NCBI GenBank assembly: GCA_029934755.1
Contig: JAOZLQ010000012.1
Location: 1-13,487, forward strand
DNA length: 13,487 nucleotides
Source: Desulfuromusa sp.
GTDB lineage: Bacteria; Desulfobacterota; Desulfuromonadia; Desulfuromonadales; Geopsychrobacteraceae
Direction: 5' to 3'
The translations under genes were made by a program, and so were the position numbers. The stretch's first letter is position 1; each line of letters starts with the position of its first letter. The notes beneath the pieces are model-generated. The model was not told the DNA's origin. It was given only the letters and a program-made list of their open reading frames with translations, and did no database searches. Below are positions 7,860 through 13,487 of the stretch, in pieces.

Positions 7860-8531
7860 ATGGGTTCAAAGAATAAGCTTCGCGTGGCAATTCTGGCTTC
7901 AGGTGGCGGGACAAATCTACAATCGATTATTGACCAATGCCAGCAAGGTCTTCTGGACGTAGAAATCAGCTTAGTTGTCAGCAATAATCCAGATGCAGGA
8001 GCCTTGCAACGAGCAGAACAAGCTGGAATCAACAATATCTGTATCAATCACCGTGAGTTTGACAATCGAGAAGATTTTGATCAGGCTGTCGTTGCCGCGT
8101 TGAAGGAAGTTGGCACGGAGCTGGTGGTTCTTGCCGGTTTTATGCGTATAATTTCCGAGGTTTTCCTGCTAGCGTTTCCACAACGGATCATCAATGTCCA
8201 CCCTGCTCTGTTACCAGCTTTTCCGGGCTTACATGTACAGCAAAAAGCGATTGAATACGGTGCAAAATTTTCAGGATGCACTGTGCATTTGGTCGATAGT
8301 GGTGTCGATACTGGTCCTATCATTGCCCAAGCGGTTGTGCCAATATTCACTGATGACTCCGAAGACACTCTTGCAGCACGTATACTGGAGCAAGAACATA
8401 AAATTTATCCTCAAGTTATTCAGTGGTTTGCCGAAAGACGGGTAAAAGTTGCAGGACGCCAAGTACAAATTATTAATAGTAAGAATGTTGGATTGGCCCT
8501 AATTAATCCTCCCATTTCAACAGTAAAGTAA
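7860..8531 (+). CDS. purN: Phosphoribosylglycinamide formyltransferase (GAR transformylase)
   Basis: A 223-residue 10-formyl-THF-dependent transferase that converts GAR to FGAR, the third step of IMP synthesis. I-L-A-S-G-G-G-T-N-L (11-20) is the phosphate-binding loop. The catalytic triad is N112, H114 (I-N-V-H-P-A-L-L-P-A-F-P-G) and D150 (D-S-G-V-D-T-G-P-I-I), matching E. coli Asn106, His108 and Asp144 with a constant offset of six. G-F-M-R (93-96) is the folate-site motif. The protein is about ten residues longer than the E. coli enzyme, mostly a short C-terminal tail. It follows purM by 27 nt with a weak AGG ribosome site, so it is almost certainly co-transcribed. The ATG gives a compact N-terminus. 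Confidence 0.97.
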   Translation: MGSKNKLRVAILASGGGTNLQSIIDQCQQGLLDVEISLVVSNNPDAGALQRAEQAGINNICINHREFDNREDFDQAVVAALKEVGTELVVLAGFMRIISEVFLLAFPQRIINVHPALLPAFPGLHVQQKAIEYGAKFSGCTVHLVDSGVDTGPIIAQAVVPIFTDDSEDTLAARILEQEHKIYPQVIQWFAERRVKVAGRQVQIINSKNVGLALINPPISTVK

Positions 8532-8538
8532 AAATGCT

Positions 8539-9000
8539 ATGCGCACCATACTCGTCAGTAGTTGCCTCCTCGGCTTACAAACACGTTACGATGGGACCGA
8601 CAACTACTGTCAGGCGGTTGTTGACTATCTCGAATCTAATCAACTCACCCCAATCCCGGTTTGTCCTGAACAATTAGCTGGGCTATCAACACCCCGAGCC
8701 AAATGTTGGTTCAGCCATGGCGATGGGGCGGCCGTCCTTGCCAACAACGGTCAACTTGTCGATGAACATGGACGGAATGTTACTGATATTTTCCTCCATG
8801 GAGCACAAGAATGTTTTAAAATTGCCGAGATGACCCATTGCAAACAAGCAATTTTACAACAGCGTAGCCCATCATGTGGATCCAAAAATATCTATCTAAA
8901 CGAAATACTGATTGAAGGGGTGGGTGTCACGACTGCATTACTCAATCAAAAGGGGATAAAAGTTTTCAGTAATGACGCTTTACCAACTCAAAAAACCTGA
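8539..9000 (+). CDS. DUF523 family protein, TudS-like, putative [4Fe-4S] thiouracil/thio-UMP desulfidase
   Basis: A 153-residue protein with the DUF523 pattern: V-S-S-C9-L-L-G at the start, R-Y-D-G-T (16-20), V-C42-P-E-Q-L-A-G-L-S-T-P-R (41-53) and R-S-P-S-C113-G (109-114). Characterised DUF523 proteins (TudS) hold a [4Fe-4S] cluster on three cysteines and remove sulfur from thiouracil or 4-thio-UMP, probably to salvage tRNA thionucleosides. C9, C42 and C113 are the natural cluster candidates, but specificity cannot be read from sequence, and many DUF523 members are uncharacterised. C56 (P-R-A-K-C-W) and C101 are extra. It starts 7 nt after purN without a clear ribosome site, which suggests translational coupling and places it in the purMN operon. 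Confidence 0.8.
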   Translation: MRTILVSSCLLGLQTRYDGTDNYCQAVVDYLESNQLTPIPVCPEQLAGLSTPRAKCWFSHGDGAAVLANNGQLVDEHGRNVTDIFLHGAQECFKIAEMTHCKQAILQQRSPSCGSKNIYLNEILIEGVGVTTALLNQKGIKVFSNDALPTQKT

Positions 9001-9068
9001 AAATATTTGCATCCATGAACAATATATGCTAGTAATGCGCGTTCGAAACATTCAGGAGGAATGACAAA

Positions 9069-9260
9069 ATGTCTAAACAATGTGAAATCTGCGGAAAAAA
9101 ACCCGTAACCGGAAATAATGTCAGTCACGCACACAATAAAACCCGCACTGTGTGGAATCCAAATTTACAGAAAATTCGTGCCATCCAAAATGGTTCGGTT
9201 AAAACGATAAAGGTTTGTACCCGTTGTATCCGCTCAGGAAAAGTACAAAAAGTCGTTTAA
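9069..9260 (+). CDS. rpmB: Large ribosomal subunit protein bL28
   Basis: A 63-residue basic protein, full length for L28. The N-terminal C5-E-I-C8 and the later C50-T-R-C53 form a zinc ribbon, so this is the zinc-binding (C+) form. G-N-N-V-S-H-A-H-N-K-T-R (15-26) is the classic L28 signature. A strong AGGAGG (9054-9059) lies 9 nt before the ATG. The 68-nt gap after the DUF523 gene holds only a poor promoter match (TTGCAT at 9007-9012 with no good -10), so the gene may be read from the purM promoter or a promoter I could not recognise. It ends 23 nt before a strong hairpin terminator. Confidence 0.97.
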   Translation: MSKQCEICGKKPVTGNNVSHAHNKTRTVWNPNLQKIRAIQNGSVKTIKVCTRCIRSGKVQKVV

Positions 9261-9283
9261 GTTAGGTTTCACAAAAAAATTAA

Positions 9284-9320
9284 ACAAAAAGGGATGGTCA
9301 TAATGACCATCCCTTTTTGT
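9284..9320. terminator. Bidirectional intrinsic terminator between rpmB and ridA
   Basis: A perfect inverted repeat: 18-nt arms (9284-9301 and 9303-9320) around one base. The stem core is GGGATGGT/ACCATCCC, flanked by AAAAA on the left and TTTTT on the right. Read from either side this gives a GC-rich stem followed by a U-run, as expected between two convergent genes. It lies 23 nt past the rpmB stop and 21 nt past the ridA stop. Confidence 0.93.
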
Positions 9321-9341
9321 CGTTACAATTCAAATTACAAA

Positions 9342-9725
9342 CTATCCTAGATAAGCAACAGCATCAATCTCAACCAATGCCCCTTTGGGGAGTGCTGCTA
9401 CCTGAACTGTAGCTCTTGCTGGAGCAACCTCACCACAAAAACCAGCATATATATCATTAACAATTGTGAAATCTCCCAAATCCGTCAGATAGATTGTCGT
9501 TTTCACAACAGAATTGAAATCAATATTAGCTTCCTTTAGAACATGCAGCAAATTATTGAGTGATTGCTTTGTTTGTTCCTTAATACCACCCACCACCAAT
9601 TCGCCAGTTCCGGGAACCAATGGCACCTGCCCCGAACAATAGAGAAAATCCCCAGCCATTATTGCTTGAGAATAAGGACCAATCGCTGCTGGAGCTTTTG
9701 CTGTTTCAACTTTAGTCAAAACCAT
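9342..9725 (-). CDS. ridA: RidA family enamine/imine deaminase
   Basis: A 127-residue member of the RidA (YjgF/YER057c/UK114) family, which hydrolyses reactive 2-aminoacrylate and related imines released by PLP enzymes. I-G-P-Y-S-Q (15-20), Y-C-S-G-Q-V-P (29-35) and P-A-R104-A-T-V-Q-V-A-x-L-P-x-x-A-L-V-E119-I-D-A are the family signatures. R104 matches the essential Arg105 of E. coli RidA and E119 matches Glu120. The enzyme forms a trimer in the cytosol. AAGGAGA precedes the ATG with good spacing. It follows rel on the same strand but is separated from it by a 179-nt gap filled by a palindromic repeat, and it ends at the bidirectional terminator, making it the last gene of the yicC-gmk-rpoZ-rel block. 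Confidence 0.95.
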   Translation of the reverse strand: MVLTKVETAKAPAAIGPYSQAIMAGDFLYCSGQVPLVPGTGELVVGGIKEQTKQSLNNLLHVLKEANIDFNSVVKTTIYLTDLGDFTIVNDIYAGFCGEVAPARATVQVAALPKGALVEIDAVAYLG

Positions 9726-9766
9726 AAATACTTCTCCTTTAATAGTTATCCAAATAAAATAGTCAT

Positions 9767-9901
9767 TTTAGGCACTTGCAAAACCCTTCAACTTCGAGTA
9801 ACCGTCATTCCCGCGCAAGCGGGAATCCAGAGATTTGCTGAGTTCGTCAAAAAACTGGATCCCCGTTTTCACGAGGATGACGACTTTTACAAGAGGCTCA
9901 T
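9767..9901. mobile_element. Possible MITE-like element enclosing the REP pair
   Basis: Outside the REP units the flanks are also related as inverted repeats. The left end at 9767-9783 (containing GGCACTTGCAAAA) and the right end at 9885-9901 (whose complement contains GCCTCTTGTAAAA) match at 12 of 17 positions. This suggests a roughly 135-bp non-autonomous element with degraded ends. Its right end lies 3 nt from the rel stop codon. No transposase is present and no clear target-site duplication was found, so the boundaries are tentative. Confidence 0.4.
9803..9882. repeat. REP-type palindromic repeat pair (REPIN-like)
   Basis: Two 28-nt units face each other: 9803-9830 and 9855-9882, matching at about 22 of 28 positions as inverted repeats across a 24-nt middle. 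Each unit also folds on itself, for example TTCCCGC-GCAA-GCGGGAA in the left one. The start CGTCATTCCCGCG and the end GAGGATGACG are the hallmark of a dispersed repeat common in many proteobacterial genomes, whose chance translation reads VIPAQAGIQ. Such repeats can act as transcript stabilisers or weak terminators between operon genes. Confidence 0.85.
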
Positions 9902-9904
9902 TTG

Positions 9905-12061
9905 TTAATTTTTAATTCGTTCAACCCGTAGTACCCCCTTAACCTTCTTTATCTCACGAATCACACGATTCAGATGTTCAAGATTTTCGACATCAATCTC
10001 AAACAAATTGGTCCCTTTCTTATCTCCACGGGTATGAACACTAGCACTGAAAATATTTGCATCAGCATTGGAAATTGCCCCCGAAATACCAACCAACATC
10101 CCCTTTTGGTCAGAACAAGTGACTTGAATTTTAACTGGTCGCGTCGTCTTGCGCTGCATATCCCATTCGATATCGACCCTGCGCTCAGGATCGCTAGCCA
10201 AAACCTGAGCACAATTCTTTGCGTGAACAGTTAATCCTCGACCACGGGTGATAAAACCAGTAACCGGCTCTCCAGGGAGAGGATTACAACAATTAGCAAA
10301 ACGCACCATCACATTGTCAATACCACCAATCAAAATAGCACTTTGTGGTTTGCGACGAGCAAATTTTTCCAGGACTTTTCCTAGAGGCCCAGTTTTCCTT
10401 TGCTGCTTTTTTTGATCCTCTTTAGGCAATGCATGAGAGACAACCTGACCAACCGAAAGTTTTCCATAGCCAATTGCAGCAAAAACATCTTCTGTTGATT
10501 TAAATCCGAGTTCACTAACCGCTTGAGAGAAACCAGCCAGTGACATTGTTCTTTTTAAACTATACTGGTGTTTTCTCAATTCTTTTTCTAACAGTTCACG
10601 ACCGATTTCAATGCTTTTCTCACGTTGTTCTGCTTTAACCCAGTGCCTAATTTTGTTACGTGCCTTAGACGTTTTTACGAAAGAGAGCCAGTCCTTACTT
10701 GGTGTCTGATGTGCTGATGTCAATACATCAACAATATCCCCATTCTTAAGTTGAGTCTTTAACGGACAAAGTTTGCCATTAATGCGTGCACCAACACATT
10801 GTCTACCAACATCCGTATGCACAGCATAGGCAAAATCAATAGGACATGAACCTTGCGGCAATTCTTTAACATCACCATTTGGCGTAAAAACATAAACCTC
10901 TTCCGGAAAGAGATCAATAAAAGAGGTATCCGAAGCATTCCATTCAGTGCTGACATCGCGTTGCCACTCCAACACTTGACGAAGCCAGTTGAAACGTTGA
11001 TCATCACGACCTGTGACCGAAACAGCCCCGCCTTCTTTATATTTCCAATGTGCGGCAACACCTTCTTCAGCAACCCGGTGCATCTCACGAGTTCGAATTT
11101 GAACTTCCATTCGCTCAACATACGGACCGATCACAGTCGTATGCAAAGATTGGTACATATTGGTTTTCGGCATGGCGATATAATCTTTAAACCGTCCAGG
11201 AATCGGTTTCCAGGTTGCGTGGATTAATCCTAAAACCTCGTAACACTCCCGCACAGAGTCAACCAAGATCCGAAATGCTGTCAGGTCATAAATTTCATCC
11301 AGACCAACACCAGTACGTTCCATTTTACGATAAACAGAATAAAAGTGTTTAAATCGTCCAGTGACTTCACCGGAGAGATTATTCTGCTTTAACAAAGCAC
11401 AGATCTGCTCACGAACCTTGGTAACATATTCCCCCCGCTCCTCCTTATGTGCTGTTATCCGCTGAGCAAGCGCAGCATATTTTTCCGGCTCAAGAATCTG
11501 TAAAGATAAATCTTCCAATTCACCTTTAAGCCAACTTATTCCTAAACGATTTGCAAGAGGGGCGTATATTTCCAGTGTTTCACGGGAATAAGCTGCCTGT
11601 TCCTGCACCGTACGGTGGCTAATGCTTCGCATATCGCTCAAACGGACAGCTAGATAAACGAGAATTACCCGCAAATCACGAGCCATAGCAACAAACATTT
11701 TGCGAAAACTCTCAACCTGTTGTTGGTTACTTTGGCGATAAGGGATGTTGCTGATTTTATTACCAGTCTCAATCAAAGTAATGATCTCTTGACCAAATTC
11801 AACAACCAACTCATCTCTGGACACTAAGTCAGATTGCAGGGAATTGTGCAGGATACCGACAATCAGAGTTGTTTCATCAACTTTTAAACGAGCAAGAATA
11901 GATGCGACTTCAAGGGAATGTTGAAGATATTCACGACCATCCACCATCTTCTGGCCATGGTGTGCACGAGTACAAAACTCACAGGCTCGGATCAGAAGAT
12001 CCTGGTCTACCTGAGAATAATAACTCTGCAGTTGTTTAAAAATATCTTCTATTGTGATCAT
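9905..12061 (-). CDS. rel: RelA/SpoT homolog: (p)ppGpp synthetase with degenerate hydrolase domain
   Basis: A 718-residue long RSH protein. The HD hydrolase region (about 20-200) has H48 and H72, but the usual metal ligand Asp after the second His is N73, the catalytic E-D pair is Q76-S77, the later metal Asp is V139 (L-A-V-R for L-A-D-R), and the nucleotide-contacting Arg-Lys is M39-V40. Hydrolysis is therefore probably lost. The synthetase domain (about 230-345) is intact: G-R-F-K-H-F-Y-S (235-242), D259, R290-F-K-D293, Y-Q-S-L-H307 and E319-V-Q-I-R-T. Then come TGS (about 382-445), a zinc-finger segment with N-C591-C592-N-P-L-P-G, and a C-terminal ACT domain (about 641-718). It would make the stringent-response alarmone at the ribosome. 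The ATG is chosen because M-I-T-I-E-D-I is the family N-terminus; a GTG 72 nt upstream lies in a hairpin. Confidence 0.95.
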   Translation of the reverse strand: MITIEDIFKQLQSYYSQVDQDLLIRACEFCTRAHHGQKMVDGREYLQHSLEVASILARLKVDETTLIVGILHNSLQSDLVSRDELVVEFGQEIITLIETGNKISNIPYRQSNQQQVESFRKMFVAMARDLRVILVYLAVRLSDMRSISHRTVQEQAAYSRETLEIYAPLANRLGISWLKGELEDLSLQILEPEKYAALAQRITAHKEERGEYVTKVREQICALLKQNNLSGEVTGRFKHFYSVYRKMERTGVGLDEIYDLTAFRILVDSVRECYEVLGLIHATWKPIPGRFKDYIAMPKTNMYQSLHTTVIGPYVERMEVQIRTREMHRVAEEGVAAHWKYKEGGAVSVTGRDDQRFNWLRQVLEWQRDVSTEWNASDTSFIDLFPEEVYVFTPNGDVKELPQGSCPIDFAYAVHTDVGRQCVGARINGKLCPLKTQLKNGDIVDVLTSAHQTPSKDWLSFVKTSKARNKIRHWVKAEQREKSIEIGRELLEKELRKHQYSLKRTMSLAGFSQAVSELGFKSTEDVFAAIGYGKLSVGQVVSHALPKEDQKKQQRKTGPLGKVLEKFARRKPQSAILIGGIDNVMVRFANCCNPLPGEPVTGFITRGRGLTVHAKNCAQVLASDPERRVDIEWDMQRKTTRPVKIQVTCSDQKGMLVGISGAISNADANIFSASVHTRGDKKGTNLFEIDVENLEHLNRVIREIKKVKGVLRVERIKN

Positions 12062-12121
12062 AAACGTGTCCACCGGATAAGCAATATCCAGCCCAACGCT
12101 CTGAAGGGTCACGCAGAGAAA

Positions 12122-12157
12122 TCCCCCTGCCACTGTCGTCTGCTAGTGGAAGGGGGG
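12122..12157. other. Hairpin in the rpoZ-rel intercistronic gap
   Basis: CCCCCT (12123-12128) and CCACT (12130-12134) pair with AGTGG (12145-12149) and AGGGGG (12151-12156), with one G/A mismatch, a 10-nt loop and a T/G closing pair. The 102-nt gap between rpoZ and rel holds little else. On the minus-strand transcript the stem is followed by ATTTCTCT rather than a clean U-run, so it is a weak terminator at best. It could act as an attenuator, an RNase processing site or an mRNA stabiliser. Confidence 0.6.
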
Positions 12158-12163
12158 AAATCA

Positions 12164-12370
12164 TTAGCTTTTTTTTGTTGGAATATCAAACTCTATCTTA
12201 TTTGCAGCAATTTCACGCAATGCTACTACAATTTTTTTATTACCCGACTTGTTCTCAATCAGAGGCTCTGCCCCTTTGTACAACTGCTTTGCTCGCTTTG
12301 ACGCTACCATCGCCAACAAAAAACGGTTAGGAATAACATCAAGACAATCTTCTACGGTTACACGTGCCAT
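12164..12370 (-). CDS. rpoZ: DNA-directed RNA polymerase omega subunit
   Basis: A 68-residue protein, normal for a short omega. M-A-R-V-T-V-E-D-C-L at the start, N-R-F-L-L-A-M-V-A-S-K-R-A-K-Q-L (15-30) and V-A-L-R-E-I-A (49-55) are the conserved omega motifs. Omega clamps the beta-prime C-terminus and, in some bacteria, forms part of a ppGpp binding site on RNA polymerase. That makes its position directly before the ppGpp synthetase gene meaningful. Its ATG follows the gmk stop codon with no gap (TAG then ATG), and GGGAG near the gmk 3' end serves as ribosome site. The product ends in basic residues (P-T-K-K-S). Confidence 0.96.
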   Translation of the reverse strand: MARVTVEDCLDVIPNRFLLAMVASKRAKQLYKGAEPLIENKSGNKKIVVALREIAANKIEFDIPTKKS

Positions 12371-12997
12371 CTATTTATCTCCCTTGACAGTAAAATTTTC
12401 CAACAGATGCGTAGTACGATCACTGCGACAACGCTCTGCAGTAACAATTGCTATCAATCTCTCTCTAGCAGACTTAAAATCATCGTTTAACACCAAATAG
12501 TCGTACCAAAATGCTTGAGAAATTTCTTGTTCAGCATTTTTCATGCGACGAAATATCACTTCTTCAGTATCCGTTCCACGATCACGCAGACGTTTTTCCA
12601 ATTCGGCATAGTTGGGTGGCAAAATAAAAATAAACACACCCTGTTGGTAATTCTGCTTGATCTGTGCTGCCCCCTGGCAATCAATATCCAACAGCAGATC
12701 AATTCCCCCGACAGCTGCATCTTTTAAAGTTTGTGGCGACGTTCCATACAAATGACCATGCACCTCAGCCCATTCAGCCAGCTGTTGTTGCTCTATCATT
12801 TTCTGGAAAGATTCTGGGTTGGTAAAATGGTAATCAACCCCGTCCAGTTCACCTTCACGTTTCTGCCGAGTTGTAAACGATATAGACTGACGCAAATCAG
12901 AGAAACTGTCAATCAATTCTCGACAAAGAGAGGTTTTTCCTGCACCCGACGGCGCAGAGACAATAAACAAAATCCCCTCGTTCACATTATTATTCAA
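12371..12997 (-). CDS. gmk: Guanylate kinase
   Basis: A 208-residue enzyme, standard length, that phosphorylates GMP to GDP with ATP. The P-loop is A-P-S-G-A-G-K-T (15-22). S-F-T-T-R-x-x-R-x-G-E (40-50), D-Y-H-F (55-58) and the Y-G-T segment (84-86) build the GMP site, and D-I-D-C-Q-G-A (104-110) follows. No ATG fits. The longest frame starts with TTG at 12997, overlapping yicC by 8 nt with AGG about 10 nt upstream. An in-frame GTG at 12985 (giving V-N-E-G-I-L-F-I) is the alternative; both keep the P-loop in the usual place. It is the second gene of the yicC-gmk-rpoZ-rel block and supplies guanine nucleotides upstream of alarmone synthesis. Confidence 0.95.
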   Translation of the reverse strand: MNNNVNEGILFIVSAPSGAGKTSLCRELIDSFSDLRQSISFTTRQKREGELDGVDYHFTNPESFQKMIEQQQLAEWAEVHGHLYGTSPQTLKDAAVGGIDLLLDIDCQGAAQIKQNYQQGVFIFILPPNYAELEKRLRDRGTDTEEVIFRRMKNAEQEISQAFWYDYLVLNDDFKSARERLIAIVTAERCRSDRTTHLLENFTVKGDK

Positions 12998-13487
12998 TAT
13001 TCTGTACCTGTTCGCGTATTTTTTCCAATTCAGCTTTCAACGCCACTACATGTTTTGTCAAAGTAGCATCATTAGACTTTGAACCCATCGTGTTGGCTTC
13101 ACGATTCAACTCCTGGACCAAAAAATCCAGTTGCCGGCCAACCGGCTCTTGCTGTTGTAACAAGTCACGGAATTGATCAAGATGACTATTCAAGCGGGTA
13201 ATTTCTTCGCTGATATCACAGCGATCAGCAAAGATCGCGATTTCTTGGGCAACGCGCTGTGGATCGCCACCATTTTCCAGCAAACGGGCAAGTCGATCCT
13301 GCAATTTCTGTTGCCATTCAAGCGGAACTGAGGCAGCAGATTGCTCGATCACCTCAAGAGATTGAGATAATAAAGTTAATCTACCTTCCATATCAACCTG
13401 CGTTGCAGCCCCTTCTTTTTGCCGCATTTCCTGTATTGAAATCAATGCATTATTGATCGCCTGTGAAAGACAATATTTCAAATCATA
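12990..13487 (-). CDS. yicC: YicC family endoribonuclease (C-terminal 165 residues, 5' end off window)
   Basis: The reading frame is open to the right edge of the window, so the gene continues beyond it. The TTG at 13481 is an internal leucine, not a start; the edge codons read Y-D-L. Full YicC is about 290 residues, so a bit under half is missing. Hallmarks of the C-terminal DUF1732 part are visible: D-I-S-E-E-I-T-R-L-N-S-H-L (located by the D-R-C-D-I-S motif), G-R-Q-L-D-F-L-V-Q-E-L-N-R-E-A-N-T, G-S-K-S-N-D, and the ending L-E-K-I-R-E-Q-V-Q-N-I-E. The E. coli member is reported to take part in RNA cleavage and small-RNA turnover. It is the usual upstream neighbour of gmk, and the two overlap here by 8 nt. 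Confidence 0.95.
   Translation of the reverse strand, partial: YDLKYCLSQAINNALISIQEMRQKEGAATQVDMEGRLTLLSQSLEVIEQSAASVPLEWQQKLQDRLARLLENGGDPQRVAQEIAIFADRCDISEEITRLNSHLDQFRDLLQQQEPVGRQLDFLVQELNREANTMGSKSNDATLTKHVVALKAELEKIREQVQNIE

Noticed and set aside
9001..9068. Possible rpmB promoter (TTGCAT at 9007-9012)
   Set aside because: The -35 matches only 3 of 6 positions and no good -10 lies 16-18 nt downstream. It is noted under rpmB but not called.
9564..9908. Plus-strand open frame of 114 codons reading through ridA antisense and the repeat, containing V-I-P-A-Q-A-G-I-Q
   Set aside because: The VIPAQAGIQ string is the well-known chance translation of the GTCATTCCCGCG repeat. The rest is antisense to ridA, and there is no ribosome site.
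12062..12133. 24-residue N-terminal extension of Rel beginning at GTG
   Set aside because: The GTG lies inside the rpoZ-rel hairpin, the added residues match nothing in the family, and the ATG at 12061 gives the canonical N-terminus.
13479..13481. TTG as the start of a short 163-residue YicC
   Set aside because: The frame stays open to the window edge (Y-D before it) and the family is about 290 residues long, so this codon is internal and the gene is cut by the window, not truncated.
1..13487. Search for CRISPR arrays, tRNA or rRNA genes, phage genes, toxin-antitoxin pairs or defence genes
   Set aside because: No spaced direct repeats, tRNA-like cloverleaf motifs, integrases or recognisable defence domains were seen on either strand. 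All sizeable frames are explained by housekeeping genes or their antisense shadows.

Overview
This window is ordinary core chromosome: 15 protein-coding genes, two of them cut by the window edges, packed in three blocks with little spacer. Several traits suggest a member of the Desulfuromonadales (Geobacter/Pelobacter/Desulfuromonas relatives, Desulfobacterota, formerly Deltaproteobacteria). These are the yicC-gmk-rpoZ-rel-ridA order, a DHH-CBS-CBS-nucleotidyltransferase fusion beside pyrD, and purMN-DUF523-rpmB facing them. Base composition is AT-leaning by eye. The lineage is inferred from gene order and protein style remembered from the group, not from any search.

Layout. (a) 1-6580, all minus strand, read from high to low coordinates: rimI, pyrK, pyrD, the DHH/CBS/tRNA nucleotidyltransferase fusion, an M50 site-2 protease, scpA, and the first 16 codons of scpB. 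Junctions are mostly 9-35 nt or overlapping; the only larger gap, 109 nt before the protease gene, has a candidate internal promoter. (b) 6581-6788 is a 208-nt divergent region with a strong sigma-70 promoter for purM, covered by a 30-bp imperfect palindrome that looks like a repressor operator. (c) 6789-9260, plus strand: purM, purN, a DUF523 (TudS-like) protein and rpmB, closed by a perfect 37-bp palindrome that can terminate from both sides. (d) 9342-13487, minus strand: yicC (partial), gmk, rpoZ, rel, then ridA after a REP-type palindromic repeat.

How the genes fit together. PurM and PurN make two steps of IMP synthesis. PyrK and PyrD are the two subunits of NAD-linked dihydroorotate dehydrogenase. 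Gmk makes GDP, the precursor of the GTP used by the Rel enzyme for (p)ppGpp. RpoZ is the RNA polymerase omega subunit. The window is therefore rich in nucleotide metabolism and stringent control, plus ribosome genes (rpmB, rimI), chromosome condensation (scpAB) and tRNA 3'-end synthesis.

I see no undescribed multi-gene system, phage, CRISPR array or defence island. The observations most worth a second look are the Rel protein, whose (p)ppGpp hydrolase domain has lost most catalytic residues while its synthetase domain is intact, and the palindrome over the purM promoter. No stretch over 300 bases lacks a gene.
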